Shown one piece after another: positions 34,247-44,915 of a stretch of 64,000 nucleotides of DNA. Numbering within the stretch: the stretch's first letter is position 1; every line of letters starts with the position of its first letter. A program made the translations under genes and the position numbers. This DNA comes from Valencia hispanica (taxonomy: Eukaryota > Chordata > Actinopteri > Cyprinodontiformes > Valenciidae), in contig OY747712.1 of the NCBI GenBank assembly GCA_963556495.2, positions 53,459,069-53,523,068 of the forward strand. The letters run 5' to 3'. Under the pieces are notes generated by a model, which saw only the letters and a program-made list of their open reading frames with translations, did no database searches and was not told the origin of the DNA.

Positions 34247-35494
34247 CTAGATACTTTTACCGCCTCTAATGAGGTGGTGGATTGCTGTGGCGCCTGGGAA
34301 TTACTTAATGTTCTGAAAGAGAAGCCTTACATAACACTTAAAATTAATGAACAAATGGTAGAGCTCCTTTGTGACACTGGAGCTTGCAGAACAGTGATCT
34401 CCTCTGGCGTTAATCTGCCAGAATCTAAAGAAAGCATTTTGGTCAAATCAGCAGATGGTGCTACTACGCGCTCATTTTTATCTAAACCAGTGTTAATAAC
34501 AGATCCAAAAACTAGGTTTAGTTCTAAAAACTCAATAGTCATTTCACCACAATGTCCACTCAATTTGTTGGGCAGAGACTTAATGTCAGCCCTAAAAATC
34601 TCAATTATCCCAGTGGGAGACGGCATGAGAGCTGTGAGAACAAGAAATGATGACATTTACCTAAATACAACTCATAGACCACAGGGACTCGGTCTGTAGT
34701 ATTTTTTACGAGTTGAACCTAAAGAAAACCTTAAAGATACAACAACAATGATGGACACAGCTTTGCAGGTAGTTCCTGAACCCGACAAACAAATCATGCC
34801 TACATCACAGTTACATGTGACTATGGCTCTGAGGCCTGAACCTGATCCCAAGTTCAAAGACTATTTTATGCAACTCTCACCTGCTGTAGTGTTCACCTCA
34901 CACATCATTACTGATGGAAAATCTGTTTCAGCTGCCTCAGTAACACTGTCTACCAGCCTTAAACCATTCTTCGATTTGCCTACAGATCCGCATATATCCC
35001 TGATCAAAAGCAGTACATCACGTTGGAAAGATTTGGGATATATGGTGCGAAAAGCAAATAACGCCACAGATTTTAAAACTTTGCAAGAAAATAAAGAAGA
35101 TCATTGGCAATACAGTGAATCCACAGGTTTATATAGACTGCCCCTTATCATGCCACTCCACTGCACCACTCAAGTTGCACCACTAGAATGACCAGAAGCA
35201 GAAACCATTTTATTGACTGAAGAGGAAGAAAAGCAACTCAAAGAAGTCCCTGACACATTATGGTCTAAAAGCCCCACTGATGTGGGCCTACTCTCATCCA
35301 TTGCTCCCGTTCAAATAACTCCTAAATCACATTTTACACCCAGAGTGAGACAATATCCGCTCTCTGCGGAAGCAGAGTTAGGAATTACACAGACCACAGA
35401 ACAGGAACTTATAGATCAGACTGTTTTGAAAGACATGCAAACAAACGCTCCCTCTTCTGAAAAACATTATGGAAAACAAAAGGTGCCATTCTAA
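34247..35494 (+). pseudogene. Retroviral protease and start of RT, two in-frame stops
   Basis: In frame with gag. The aspartic protease has LLCDTGACRTVISS (catalytic Asp-Thr-Gly) and, about 70 residues on, PLNLLGRDLM, the flap-side and LLGRDL signature of retroviral protease. In-frame stops at 34697-34699 and 35189-35191 interrupt a following region that ends with the usual entry to RT (LWSKSPTDVGLL, PKSHFTPRVRQYPL). The polymerase palm, with its catalytic aspartates, is missing. The sequence jumps after about 35430 to the region preceding integrase. A simple internal deletion would explain it. Confidence 0.8.
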
Positions 35495-36538
35495 ACGAAA
35501 ATGGACTTTATGAAGTTCGTAATAAACCCATCCTACCCAAATCACTGTTTAAAGCTGCTGCGCTTGTGAGCCATGGGCCTTGCCATGTCTCCACAGGGGG
35601 GATGGTATCAATAATACAGCAACACTTTACAACATACAACCTTGAAACATACTTAAAACATTTTTGCAAGACATGCCTAACATGTATCAAACACAACCCA
35701 CAAGGGAATATGAGACCCAAGCGAGGCCAATTTCCTCAACCAGCCTACCCATTCCACACAATCCACATGGATTTCATTGAACTAACACAGAGCGGCTCAT
35801 TCAAATATTGCTTAGTAATAATTGACGCTTTCTCCAAATGGCCGGAAATAATTCCCACTGCAAAGAATGATGCTCTAACAGTGGCAAAAGTACTATGTAA
35901 AACTATCATTGCAAACCATGGTATTCCACAAGTAATATATTCAGATAATGGACCACATTTTGTGAATGAGGTTATTCAAAATATGGCAAAACATTTAGAC
36001 ATCCAACTAAAAAATCATTGTGCCTATCACCCCCAAAGTGCAGGTTTAATAGAAAGACATAATGGGACCATCAAAAGCAGACTCAGGAAATGCATGGCAG
36101 AGACTAGAAGACCATGGCCTGAGTGTTTGGACCTAGTAAAACTTTACATGAGAATCACGCCAACAAACCAAGGTTTAACACCTTTTGAAATCATTTATGG
36201 CAGACCTTACAGGTTACTTCTAGTTGCGCCTGATTTGCAAAAAGCAGACGAAGAACTCACATTAGCTGATTACATGAGGAAAATTATCCTAGCCAAAGAA
36301 GTGCAAAAACGCACACAATCTGCCTATCTCTCCTTCTGTTTTGCAGGATCCTGAAAAGCCAATCAAACCTGGAGACTGGGTATTCATCAAGGTGATTAAA
36401 AGGAAGAACTGGACGAGTCCCCGCTGGGAAGGACCTTTTGAAGTCCTGCTGACCACGCCCACGGCTGTGAAAATTGCTGAGAGACCCTCGTGGATACACA
36501 TCTCACACTGCAAATTGCAAAGGCAATTAGGGGACTAG
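35495..36538 (+). pseudogene. Retroviral integrase
   Basis: The frame 35566-36354 holds an HHCC zinc domain (LVSHGPCHV, then CKTCLTC), the core Asp residues in IHMDFIEL and IYSDNGPHF, and the Glu in GLIERHNG. Upstream residues to about 35470 belong to the same frame. A shift near 36345 separates it from the C-terminal frame 36341-36538. That frame contains WEGPFEVLLTTPTAVKI, the GPY/F-like module of gamma/epsilon integrases, and ends at TAG. All three catalytic residues are present but the protein is split. Confidence 0.85.
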
Positions 36539-36686
36539 ACACGGGACAGTGGGGAAGTCTGGGCTACAAAGGACAGAGTGACCAATAGGGCCTCTGGTCT
36601 TAAACCCAGCAGAACAGCATCCCTGTCCCCTTAGCGGTCAAACCTCTGTTTTGGAGGGCTAGTCCTCTTATTTGCCTCTAGCCAAC

Positions 36687-36800
36687 ATGAAACTAGTTTG
36701 GCTCCCCTCCTGTCTGGCAGTTTGCCTGCTTCTATTGCCCTGCTTTTTCCTCACACCTGATGACATCCAGACATCAAAGGAAAGAAGAGCAGAGGCTTGA
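36687..36800 (+). pseudogene. env remnant (signal peptide only)
   Basis: A 37-codon frame with ATG 36687 and TGA 36798 has a basic start (MKLVW), a hydrophobic Leu/Cys-rich core and a polar end. This fits an envelope signal peptide in the position expected for env, after integrase. Nothing resembling surface or transmembrane subunits follows before the polypurine tract, so env is deleted. The identification is by position and hydrophobicity only. Confidence 0.4.
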
Positions 36801-37145
36801 AGATGAAGACAGAAATGAAGAAGAAGATGGGTTGTAAATAACATGTGTAAAAACCTTTTTATGATTCCATTAATCTAAACTACTGTTCAGGTAGCGATTA
36901 ATTGGATGATGTCTAGGTGAAGCTCGCATTAATATCTTTTTGAAATTGCTAATTACTTTTGCAATTTCTTTGTTGTATGTCTTATTATTGTTATTTTTTT
37001 AAATATTTTTTTTAATTTGGGATGCTACTTATTTTGCAACCTTTTGTTGTCTGGTTTTTATGATTCTTATATTTTTACATTATTGGAGTTGTTACCTATT
37101 TTACAACTTTTTGTTGTTCGTGATCACATTTAAAAACCACATTTC

Positions 37146-37155
37146 AGGGGGGAAA
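37146..37155 (+). other. Polypurine tract
   Basis: AGGGGGGAAA lies immediately before the 3' LTR start TGTTAGG, the standard site for plus-strand priming in retroviruses. Confidence 0.8.
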
Positions 37156-37221
37156 TGTTAGGTAAAATAATAATGTTGTATGTGTGATTCGTTGTAGGTC
37201 AACCACTTTTTTAACCTAACA
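37156..37221 (+). repeat. 3' LTR with a 300-bp internal deletion
   Basis: Contains the first 25 bp and last about 41 bp of the 5' LTR, joined after GTTGTA to TGTGTGATTC. Both outer ends are retained, so the loss is internal. Promoter and polyadenylation sequences of this LTR are gone. Against the 5' LTR it has two base differences in the retained part, which suggests a moderate age. Confidence 0.85.
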
Positions 37222-37618
37222 GTGATGAGTTCACTATTTGAACAAGATCAGAACCAATAACAGGAAGAACCTTCTTTAGAAAAGCTGTGGGGAGGATATC
37301 AAGACAGGAGGAGGAGTAGCTTAATTGGATAATGATTTTTTCAAGGCTGTTCTGGTTTAATTTGTGGAATTCAGACATTATCTCTACATTGTTGTTGATT
37401 GGGGATAGCACTGGTTGTGGGTTCGATATTGAGGTACAGATTGACCGTCTAATTTTAGAATCTTTTCAGTGAAAAAGCTGGCAAATTCATTGCAGGCCCT
37501 GGTAGAGTTTAGTTCAGGGGCTACTGTCACTAAACGATTAGTTAGTCTTTCCACTGTTGCAAATAGAGTCCGTGCATTATTATTGTTTCTGTTGATGATT
37601 TCAGAAAAGAACGATTCC

Positions 37619-38800
37619 CTAGCATCTTTTGATAGTTAGCTGATATCTATTCAGTCTCTCTTTGTAGATCTCACAGTGAACCTGGAGTCGAGTTTTCCAC
37701 CATTTTCTCTCAGCTCGTCGACACTCTCTTTTTTCACTACGTACCAGTGGATTACTTGTCCACAGAGACTTCTTTCTACCTGAGACTACTTTCACTTTAG
37801 TTGGAGCAATGGAATCCATGATGTCTGAGATTTTCGCAAGGAAATTATCTACCAACTTATTTACTGAGTTTGAGTTGGGAGATGAGGGGGATGTGGTGGA
37901 AGGATAAATACGTTTAAAGGTTTCTACTGAACTGTCCCCTAGAAAACGCTTTTTTATAGTGGTCTTACTCTGGCTGGATAATTTAGCAGAGATGGTACTT
38001 TCAAAGAAAATACAGAAATGGTCAGATAATGCAATATTAATTACAGAGATGTCAGAAATATTTAAACCTTTGCTGATAATTAAGTCCAGAGTGTGTCCTT
38101 GATTGTGTGTTGGTTGTTTGACATGCTGGATCAGTCCGAAGTTGTGGAAGAGTATCATCTAATGTTTTTGCTTGTCTATCTTGGGGGTTGTCGGTATGGA
38201 TGTTAAAGTCCCCCACGATGATTAGTTGGTCATAGTCAATATATATTACAGAAAGAAGGTCATTGAAATCATTAAAGAAGTTAGAGTTAAGTTTTGGTGG
38301 TTTATATAAACTTAGAAATAATGCTTTGTTAGGCACATTTATCTGGGTGGCTAGGTATTCAAAAGAATCAAACGTGCCCAGAGTTACCTTTTTAAAGTTC
38401 ATTGAGTTGTGAAAGATGGTGGCTACACCTCCACCTCGTCTGTGTTTTCTGTTCTCGCTTAAGAAATTGTAATTTGGAGGACTGGATTCTATTAATGAAG
38501 TTGTTTCGTTATTTTCATGTAGCCAAGTTTCTGATAAAAAAGGGCGTGTAAATTATGCTCAGTGATGAAGTCATTGATAAGAAAAGACTTCCCGGATAGA
38601 GATCTAATGTTTAATAAAGCTAACTTAAGTATTGTGATGATGGGCAGCTGAACCCTCTGACAGGTTATCAATTTGAGATTTTGTTTAATATGAGAGCGTG
38701 TGGTTAACGGTTTATGTGTCCTGCTGCTGATAATCACTGATATAGCCTCAGGGGTGCCGGGTGAATTCTGGGAGACGGTAGGGGTGGATTTATTGCCCCA
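37619..38800 (-). pseudogene. LINE-B endonuclease domain, frameshifted
   Basis: Pieces in minus order: [20 protein letters not shown] (38737-38492 frame), a Gly-rich [13 protein letters not shown] loop near 38430, LYKPPKLNSNFF and IVGDFNIHTDNPQD (38402-38052), then HTLDLIISKGLN and SDHFCIFFE (38158-37619). These are the conserved blocks of an L2 apurinic-like endonuclease. At least two frameshifts separate them. The catalytic Glu motif is damaged: the expected TETWL reads YQKLGYM. Confidence 0.75.
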
Positions 38801-39087
38801 GTTCCCTCAAATATCAAATATCTGTAATAATCAGTGGGGGGAAGCTCCCAGGCTTATTGACACTAGTCCCAGGCGTTTGGTGTAGTCTAAGTTTAGGTGT
38901 TAATTGTGTCCCAAATTTGATTTGCTCGTTCAGTCTGTCTGTAAAGTTTCTAAATGGAGACTCATTTGATGTGGCTGAGTCACAGGAAGATGAAGACTTA
39001 ATCTCTGATGGTTGTTTATCTGTTCGGTCCTGTGGTGTCATCCAGACTTCCTGTTTTTGTTCTCTGATATCCATGGGTGCCTCAAGG

Positions 39088-40137
39088 TCATTTTTTGGGA
39101 GCAAGTGTTTTGCTTTCTGATTTTGATAAGAAAAAATGTTTGCTGCTAAGAGCCTTACTCCGGCCTTGTTTAATATAGCGCATCCCTTCTTTGAACAGAT
39201 GATTAGCACTTCCAAATACTTTGAAATTATTAATAAATGTGAACGACTTCTCAGCTGATTGTTTCTTCAACCATTTATGGAGCATGCGGAGTCTGCTAAA
39301 TCTTTCATCATTCCCTTCAGGGACTGGTCGGCTGATGAGGATGTTTACGTTAAGTCCATCAAGTCTCTGTAGGAGATCAGAAAAGTCTCTCTTCAGAATC
39401 TCTGATTGTCTCATCACGATATCTGCTGATCCAGCGTGAATGACAAGCTTTTCCAAAGCAGGATGTTGGTCCAAGATTTTAGGGATTTTTTCTGATATTT
39501 CTCTCACTGTATTTTTGTAGCAGCTATAAACTTTGGTATTCTTGCTACAAAAAGCCTCAGTTCCATTAATTGATCCATCTTGTATGATAACAATCTTTGC
39601 TGGGGGGGCTCTTACTTTGTTATGTGTCCGTTTGATGCGGCTGGGTTTCTCCTGGTAGCTTTGACTGGTCCTGGGGGCTGCGTCATCTTTCGGGGAACTC
39701 AAGGCTGCGAATCTGTTTTTCAGCGGGATTCCAGGTGGAGAAATATCTCTTGTTTTTGGCTGAAACCTCTTTTGTTTACTCTTAGCAGAAGTGGCAGTTC
39801 TGGGTTCAGAGGTTTCTCTGTGCCGGAGTTTCTTTTGTTTTTTCTTCCTCGGAGAACAGGCTGGGGTTGATTTCATGCGTTTTAAAGCTGGCCAGTTTTC
39901 ATTATAGTGCGGAGTACTGCCGCTCAGATGCCTGTAGGGAGTCTCTGTGACACGGTTAGACCGATGTAACACCGGGCTGATAGGCTGTTCCCTGTTTGTA
40001 TTCAACGGTAAAGTTGTGTCATTTTGTCCATAATCAGCATGAAGATTAAAATTAATTTCCAGATGACGTAGCTTCGTTTCAATGCCCTCAATTCTGTGGA
40101 GCAGTTTTTCAAAATCCTCAGCTGAGCAAAAAACCAT
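39088..40137 (-). CDS. LINE-B ORF1 with esterase-like domain
   Basis: From ATG 40137 an open frame of 349 codons. Residues 1-30 form a short coiled coil (EKLLHRIEGIETKLRHLEI). Residues about 90-170 are basic and Pro-rich (KKKQKKLRHRE, KSKQKRFQPK). From about 185, IVIIQDGSINGTEAF, LVIHAGSADIVMRQSE and ISRPVPEGNDERFSRL recall the SGNH-hydrolase (esterase) blocks found in ORF1 of L2/CR1 LINEs. The block I Ser is present (QDGSI). The expected Asp/His of the last block is not seen (NHLFKEGMRY). In other elements the domain is thought to aid membrane or RNP association, which is uncertain. Confidence 0.7.
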   Translation of the reverse strand: MVFCSAEDFEKLLHRIEGIETKLRHLEINFNLHADYGQNDTTLPLNTNREQPISPVLHRSNRVTETPYRHLSGSTPHYNENWPALKRMKSTPACSPRKKKQKKLRHRETSEPRTATSAKSKQKRFQPKTRDISPPGIPLKNRFAALSSPKDDAAPRTSQSYQEKPSRIKRTHNKVRAPPAKIVIIQDGSINGTEAFCSKNTKVYSCYKNTVREISEKIPKILDQHPALEKLVIHAGSADIVMRQSEILKRDFSDLLQRLDGLNVNILISRPVPEGNDERFSRLRMLHKWLKKQSAEKSFTFINNFKVFGSANHLFKEGMRYIKQGRSKALSSKHFFLSKSESKTLAPKK

Positions 40138-40587
40138 GTTGATAAGTCCATAAAAAAGTAATCCAAGAAGAGATCTGGTCTAATACAGAAACTCCAGGGG
40201 CTGGGTGGATAAAGTAACTAAGAAAAAGTTAAGAAAAGAAAATAAGAAAAGCAAACAGAAAATAAAATAAAGTGAATGGATCTGGAGAGAGACAGAGAGC
40301 AGCTGCTCCTCCATCAGCAGTCGCATGAAGTCTACTTTAAAGCAGAATACTAGGAAGTTGGAGAGAAAATGGCGCTCTACACACCTAGAGGATTCCTATT
40401 TAACCTGGAATAACAGTCTACTGCTGTATAAAAAGATCCATCGACAAGCTAGAACAGCATATGTTTCATCATTAATAGAGGCGAATAAAAACAATCCTAG
40501 GTTTCTTTTTAGTACAGTTGCCAAATTACACAGAGTCATAGCTCTGTTGAGCCAACTATTCCCCCAGCTATTAGCAGTGATGATTTT

Positions 40588-42288
40588 ATGGGATTCTTCA
40601 TAAATAAAATTAATTCTTTTAAAAATAAAATCATTGGCATCCTCCCAAACATGATTACTTCTTCCTCAGTAAATGAGGCAGCATCGGAAAGAACTGTAGA
40701 ACCTCAGTTGTGCTTAGGCTGTTTTGATTCAGTCGAGCTTTTGGAATTATCAAAAATATTAGCCTCATCTAAACCTTCAACTTGTATGTTGGACCCAATT
40801 CCAACCAAATTATTTAAAGAAGTGTTCCCTTTGGTTCCTGGCCCCATTTTGGATATGATGAATCTATCCTTAGTAAACGGATACGTACCACAGGAATTTA
40901 AAATAGCTGTAATTAAACCTTTACTCAAGAAACCTTCCCTTGATCAAGATGACTTAGTGAATTACAGACCTATATCTAACCTTCCTTTCTTATCCAAAGT
41001 CCTTGAGAAAATTGTTGCTAATCAAGTCTGTGAGCATCTAAACAGTAACGAGCTGTTTGAAGAGTTTCAGTCAGGATTTAGAGCTCATCGTAGCACTGAA
41101 ACAGCACTGGTGAAGGTTACTAATGATATTCTCATGGCCTCAGATAATGGACTTGTGTCTGTTCTGCTTTTGTTAGATCTCAGTGCTGCTTTTGACACAG
41201 TCGATCATAATATTCTCTTAGAAAAGCTTGAACATGTTGCAGGGATCAAAGGAACAGCACTAGGCTGGTTTAAATCATATTTGTCTGATAGATTCCAGTT
41301 TGTTCATCTAAATGATCAATCTTCTTCACTCTCAAGGGTTACTTGTGGAGTTCCACAGGGTTCTGTGCTTGGACCAATTCTGTTCACCATATATGTGCTC
41401 CTAATTGGTAGAATCATTAGACAGCATGGGATAAATTTCCACAGCTATGCAGATGATACACAACTATATTTATCCATAAATCCTGATGAACCCAGTCATT
41501 TAGGTAGATTACAGGCATGTCTGGAAGACATAAAAACATGGATGACCCTAAACTTTTTGCTTTTAAATTCTGACAAACCAGAAGTTGCTGTCTTTGGACG
41601 AGAAGTTCTAAAAAAGAAACTGCTTAGTCAATCACTTCATCTGGATGGCAGTAAATTGGCCCCCAGTAATAACGTAACAAACCTCGGCGTTATTTCTGAC
41701 CAAGACTTGACATTTAAATCCCATATTAAACAGGTTTCTAGGATTTCCTTCTTTCACCTCCGGAATATTGCTAAAATTAGAAACATCCTGTCCAGGAGTG
41801 ATGCTGAGAAACTAGTCCATGCATTTGTTACCTCAAGGCTGGACTACTGTAATTCTTTACTATCAGGTAGTCCACAAAATGCCATTCAAAGCCTTCAGTT
41901 GATCCAAAATGTGGCAGCAAGAGTTCTGATGAATATTAAAAAGAGAGATCACATTTCTCCTGTTTTAGCTTCCCTTCATTGGCTCCCTGTTATATCCAGA
42001 ATAGAATTTAAGATCCTTCTTCTTACATACAAAGCCCTTAATAATCAAGCTCCATCATACATCAGAGATCTAATTGTTCCATATGTTCCTAACAGAGCCC
42101 TTCGCTCTCAGACTGCAGGTTTACTTGTAGTTCCTAGGATTTCTAAAAGTAGAATGGGAGGCAGATCTTTTAGTTATCAGGCTCCTCTCCTGTGGAACCA
42201 GCTCCCAGCTTTAGTCCGTGAGGCAGACACTCTGTTTACTTTTAAGGCCAGGCTTAAAACTTTCCTTTTTGATAAAGCTTATAGTTAG
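40588..42288 (+). CDS. L2-A reverse transcriptase, open 566-codon frame
   Basis: One of the best-kept L2-A RT frames in the window. Domain blocks: [50 protein letters not shown], motif [15 protein letters not shown], motif [15 protein letters not shown], motif [13 protein letters not shown], then [39 protein letters not shown] and [13 protein letters not shown], ending at TAG 42286-42288. The endonuclease part lies upstream (28083-29175), separated by LINE-B and by a frameshift near 40530. The catalytic residues are intact, but without its endonuclease in frame the element is not autonomous. Confidence 0.88.
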   Translation: MGFFINKINSFKNKIIGILPNMITSSSVNEAASERTVEPQLCLGCFDSVELLELSKILASSKPSTCMLDPIPTKLFKEVFPLVPGPILDMMNLSLVNGYVPQEFKIAVIKPLLKKPSLDQDDLVNYRPISNLPFLSKVLEKIVANQVCEHLNSNELFEEFQSGFRAHRSTETALVKVTNDILMASDNGLVSVLLLLDLSAAFDTVDHNILLEKLEHVAGIKGTALGWFKSYLSDRFQFVHLNDQSSSLSRVTCGVPQGSVLGPILFTIYVLLIGRIIRQHGINFHSYADDTQLYLSINPDEPSHLGRLQACLEDIKTWMTLNFLLLNSDKPEVAVFGREVLKKKLLSQSLHLDGSKLAPSNNVTNLGVISDQDLTFKSHIKQVSRISFFHLRNIAKIRNILSRSDAEKLVHAFVTSRLDYCNSLLSGSPQNAIQSLQLIQNVAARVLMNIKKRDHISPVLASLHWLPVISRIEFKILLLTYKALNNQAPSYIRDLIVPYVPNRALRSQTAGLLVVPRISKSRMGGRSFSYQAPLLWNQLPALVREADTLFTFKARLKTFLFDKAYS

Positions 42289-42996
42289 AGTGGCTAAGGT
42301 CATCCTGAGCTATCTCTGTAGTTATGCTGCTATAGGCTTAGACTGCTGGAGGACAGACTTACCAATTTTCCTCACTCTGCTACTTCCTTTTCTCCTACGA
42401 CTCTCCAGTTGTATTATAGTACATTCTGTTAACTTTGTTTTCTCTCAGTGTTTTTCTCTCCATAGAAGATATACCTGGTCTGGTATCCTGCTTGGCTGCA
42501 ATGCCCTGTTGGACGGGGGGCATCGACTGGGATGATCCTCCCAGTAACTGAACATCCACTGTGTCCTGTTATCAACTTTTTACTTTCTGTAACATCGAAA
42601 GTTCTCTTATATCAGATCTTCTGTTCCTTCTGTGTTTCTGCTCTGTCTTCTCAAACCCCCAGACGGTCGTGGCAGATGGCCGCTCCTACTGAGGCTGGTT
42701 CTGTTGGAGGTTTCTTCCTGTTAAAGGGGAGTTTTTCCTCTCCACCGTCGCTACATGCTTGCTCAGTATGAGGGATTGCTGAAGGATTGCTGTGGTTGGA
42801 AAGTCTGCATCAACGGGGCCCAACCTCACGCCAATGACTGACGCAATCTGCTGGGATTCCTTAAATAGGAAACTTTTTAACTGATTGGAATGTTTGTATA
42901 AATGTATTGAAATGAATTCTTGTTAAGTGCCTTGAGATGATATCTGTTGTGAATTGGGGCTATATAAATAAACTGAATTGAATTGAATTGATTTCT

Positions 42997-43239
42997 TTAC
43001 CGTATACAGCTGAACAAGTTTTCAAGACGGTCTTGGGTAAACCTGCTTGTCAACCCAAACAGATGTCCATGGTCAAACGTGTTGTTTTTGATTGATAAAA
43101 TTGTAGATGCTGCCCTCACAATTCCTGTTTGCACTGGTTTCCAGCTACCCGTTTGACCAATCTTAAGTCCACAGAAGAGTGTTATCATGTCTTGGAGGAA
43201 TGTGATGGCTGTGTTGTACATCTTATGCCTAAGTGCCAT
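42997..43239 (-). pseudogene. P-element/THAP9-like transposase, central relic
   Basis: The minus-strand frame ends with GLTSRFTQDRLENLFSCIR. This resembles the conserved SQDxLExxFSxIR motif of P-element and THAP9 transposases. It is preceded by TGSWKPVQTGIVRAASTIL. A stop follows at once, where the L2-A element is inserted. The next expected part of such a protein is found on the far side at 27459-28076, in the same orientation. This supports a single gene split by the insertion. The N-terminal THAP domain was not found. Confidence 0.5.
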
Positions 43240-44722
43240 TACAGGGTGGCGTGTAGAGCCCTGATTAATAATATTTGACAGTGCAGATTAAACTTATTGC
43301 ACACAGCTTTCTGTTATTATGACCTCTGATGAGGGTGAGGTTTCTCCTGCTGACTTGAGCCGACCATTTCCTTCTTCTGTCTTTTAGGGAAGCCGTACGT
43401 TCTGATCCCTTTCTTGGACTGACTGCAGCCCAGCCAGTCATGGTAAAGCAATCAACATATAAAGGTATTATTTAAATATACATTTTTATACGTATAAAAT
43501 GTACAAAACCAAATGTATAGTGATATGTATAATTACACTTTTCCCTTGTTCCACCCTAAACATCTTGATTTGTAATCTTAATTTTTCACCCTATTAAGTC
43601 CTTCAAAGCAAAACATTTTACTAATGAACTGTTTCTCTATTGTTGTTTTCAGGAAGGTCACCAGTGGTTGTTATCAAAGGGAGCTGCTGTTAATGTTACC
43701 AAGGATGAACCTTCATCAGGACTTCAGCACATTTCCCAAATTTGACCGATGCAGTGTATTTGTACAGATGTAATGACTGTGAGAATGAAAGTAAAAATAC
43801 TTCATTAAAGCTTGTTTTACATTTTGCATAATATTGTATAAGTTTGCTTATTGTTTTTCCACAATTAACACACACTTATTTTTTTTTACATATACTGGTT
43901 TTAACATTATCAATGAATTATTTTACTGTAGTCAGGCTAAAAGCACAATCATCTGGGTTATAGATACATGAGTTCATAAGAAAGTTATAGAATGTCTTCT
44001 ACTGAAAAGAATTCATCCTAGGTCATCAGTAAACGCGTAGACAGCCACATACTTTCCTCCAACTTATTTAAAACTGGTTCTAAACATGTAACTTAGATCA
44101 GCCTGTTATTCAGCTAATTTTCCATCCAACAGCAGGCAGAGAGAACACAGACTGAATGTCATTTGCTAAACATATAGGGTGTTTGAGGAGTAAATCCTGG
44201 GAACAGTAATATCACATGCTTTGTTGAAATATGGAGATCTGAAGGTAAGCTGGAGCAGAGGTCTTAATCACTGGCATGTTTTAAGTGTATAGGACAAGGT
44301 ATGGCGGTACCATGCTAGCATTTAGAAAACAGGCTATAAATGGGTATTAATACTCCAGTTTAGGGTTTCTTGTGGCACATAAGGTTATTAGACATGCCTA
44401 TATTGAGCAGTGTAGTGCATTAATTTATCAAATATGATCGGTGATCTACATGCATTGTACAATGTGTTAGCACTCTAGTTTCCCTCTTAAAATGTAGAAC
44501 AGGGACGAATGTCTGTCCCTCCAGAAATGCTTTGATAAAATAAAAATGCATAGGCTTTTCAGTAAAAAGTAATTATTAGTCAATGATCAAAAATCGCAAG
44601 AAGAAATTAGAAAATATTTGATTTTGCGTTCTGTCCCGCCAGAAGCCGCTCAGACTGACTGACAACTATTGAGAGCTCCGTGACCGCGTGTCGGGTAGTT
44701 CAAAGTCTGTTTAACTCTCTCT
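43240..44722. other. No gene identified; two possible exon-like frames
   Basis: At 43388 (after TGTCTTTTAG) and 43652 (after TTGTTTTCAG) short plus-strand frames follow acceptor-like sites. The second could read EGHQWLLSKGAAVNV to a TGA near 43743, with AATAAAG-like signals absent. No homology was recognised. The remainder is AT-rich and may be the decayed interior of the P-like transposon. Confidence 0.2.
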
Positions 44723-44798
44723 CTGTGGCAGGTTTAGTTTTGTGTTCTATGGAGTACTCCATATGTGTTCATAGAACACAAAACTAAACCTACCACAG
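44723..44798. repeat. 29-bp inverted repeat hairpin
   Basis: CTGTGGCAGGTTTAGTTTTG through CTATG (44723-44751) pairs with 44770-44798, with one mismatch and an 18-nt spacer that itself contains the palindrome GGAGTACTCC at its edge. It lies just inside the right arm of the long inverted repeat, a position where subterminal structures of DNA transposons occur. Confidence 0.75.
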
Positions 44799-44915
44799 AT
44801 GACCGTCCGCCGCCATCCCAATGTCTGGTACAGGAGGGATGACACAGGCGGCGCCAACAACATACGCTGTTCTGGGGCGGAAATTACATCAACATAAACT
44901 CCGTCACCTGATGTT

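Larger units (their letters stand above)
30779..37221 (+). mobile_element. Endogenous retrovirus, gamma/epsilon-like, internally deleted
   Basis: A 6443-bp provirus flanked by the five-base duplication GTGAT (30774-30778, 37222-37226). It has a 363-bp 5' LTR, a primer-binding site complementary to tRNA-His, a long leader, gag, protease, a remnant of the RT start, integrase with a GPY/F-type C-terminus, an env signal-peptide remnant, a polypurine tract and a 66-bp deleted 3' LTR. Reverse transcriptase and RNase H are absent and most of env is gone. It lies in LINE-B, in the opposite orientation to it. All coding parts carry stops or shifts, so it is defective. Confidence 0.9.
29176..40332 (-). 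mobile_element. LINE-B: two-ORF L2-like LINE, split by a retrovirus
   Basis: Removing the retrovirus leaves about 4.7 kb, oriented minus, with target duplication TACTTTA. In order: a 5' UTR (40332-40138), ORF1 (40137-39088), a linker and endonuclease (38800-37619), the RT amino-terminal block (37411-37222), then after the retrovirus RT to the C-terminus (30690-29367), and a 3' UTR ending in a (TTGCC)n tail at 29176-29190. It is full length or nearly so. Several frame breaks show it is older than the retrovirus inserted in it. Confidence 0.88.
28077..42990 (+). mobile_element. L2-A copy 2, split by LINE-B and the retrovirus
   Basis: L2-A sequence lies at about 28080-29175 and 40333-42990. The two parts join at the target duplication TACTTTA (29169-29175, 40333-40339) of LINE-B. 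The uninterrupted family order is confirmed by the copy at 63227-64000, which reads through the junction (GCGTACTTTAAAGCAG). The 3' UTR from 42289 ends with GGGGCTATATAAATAAACTG and a (GAATT)n tail. The element itself lies inside a P-element-like relic, with transposase blocks on each side (27459-28076 and 42997-43239). Confidence 0.9.
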
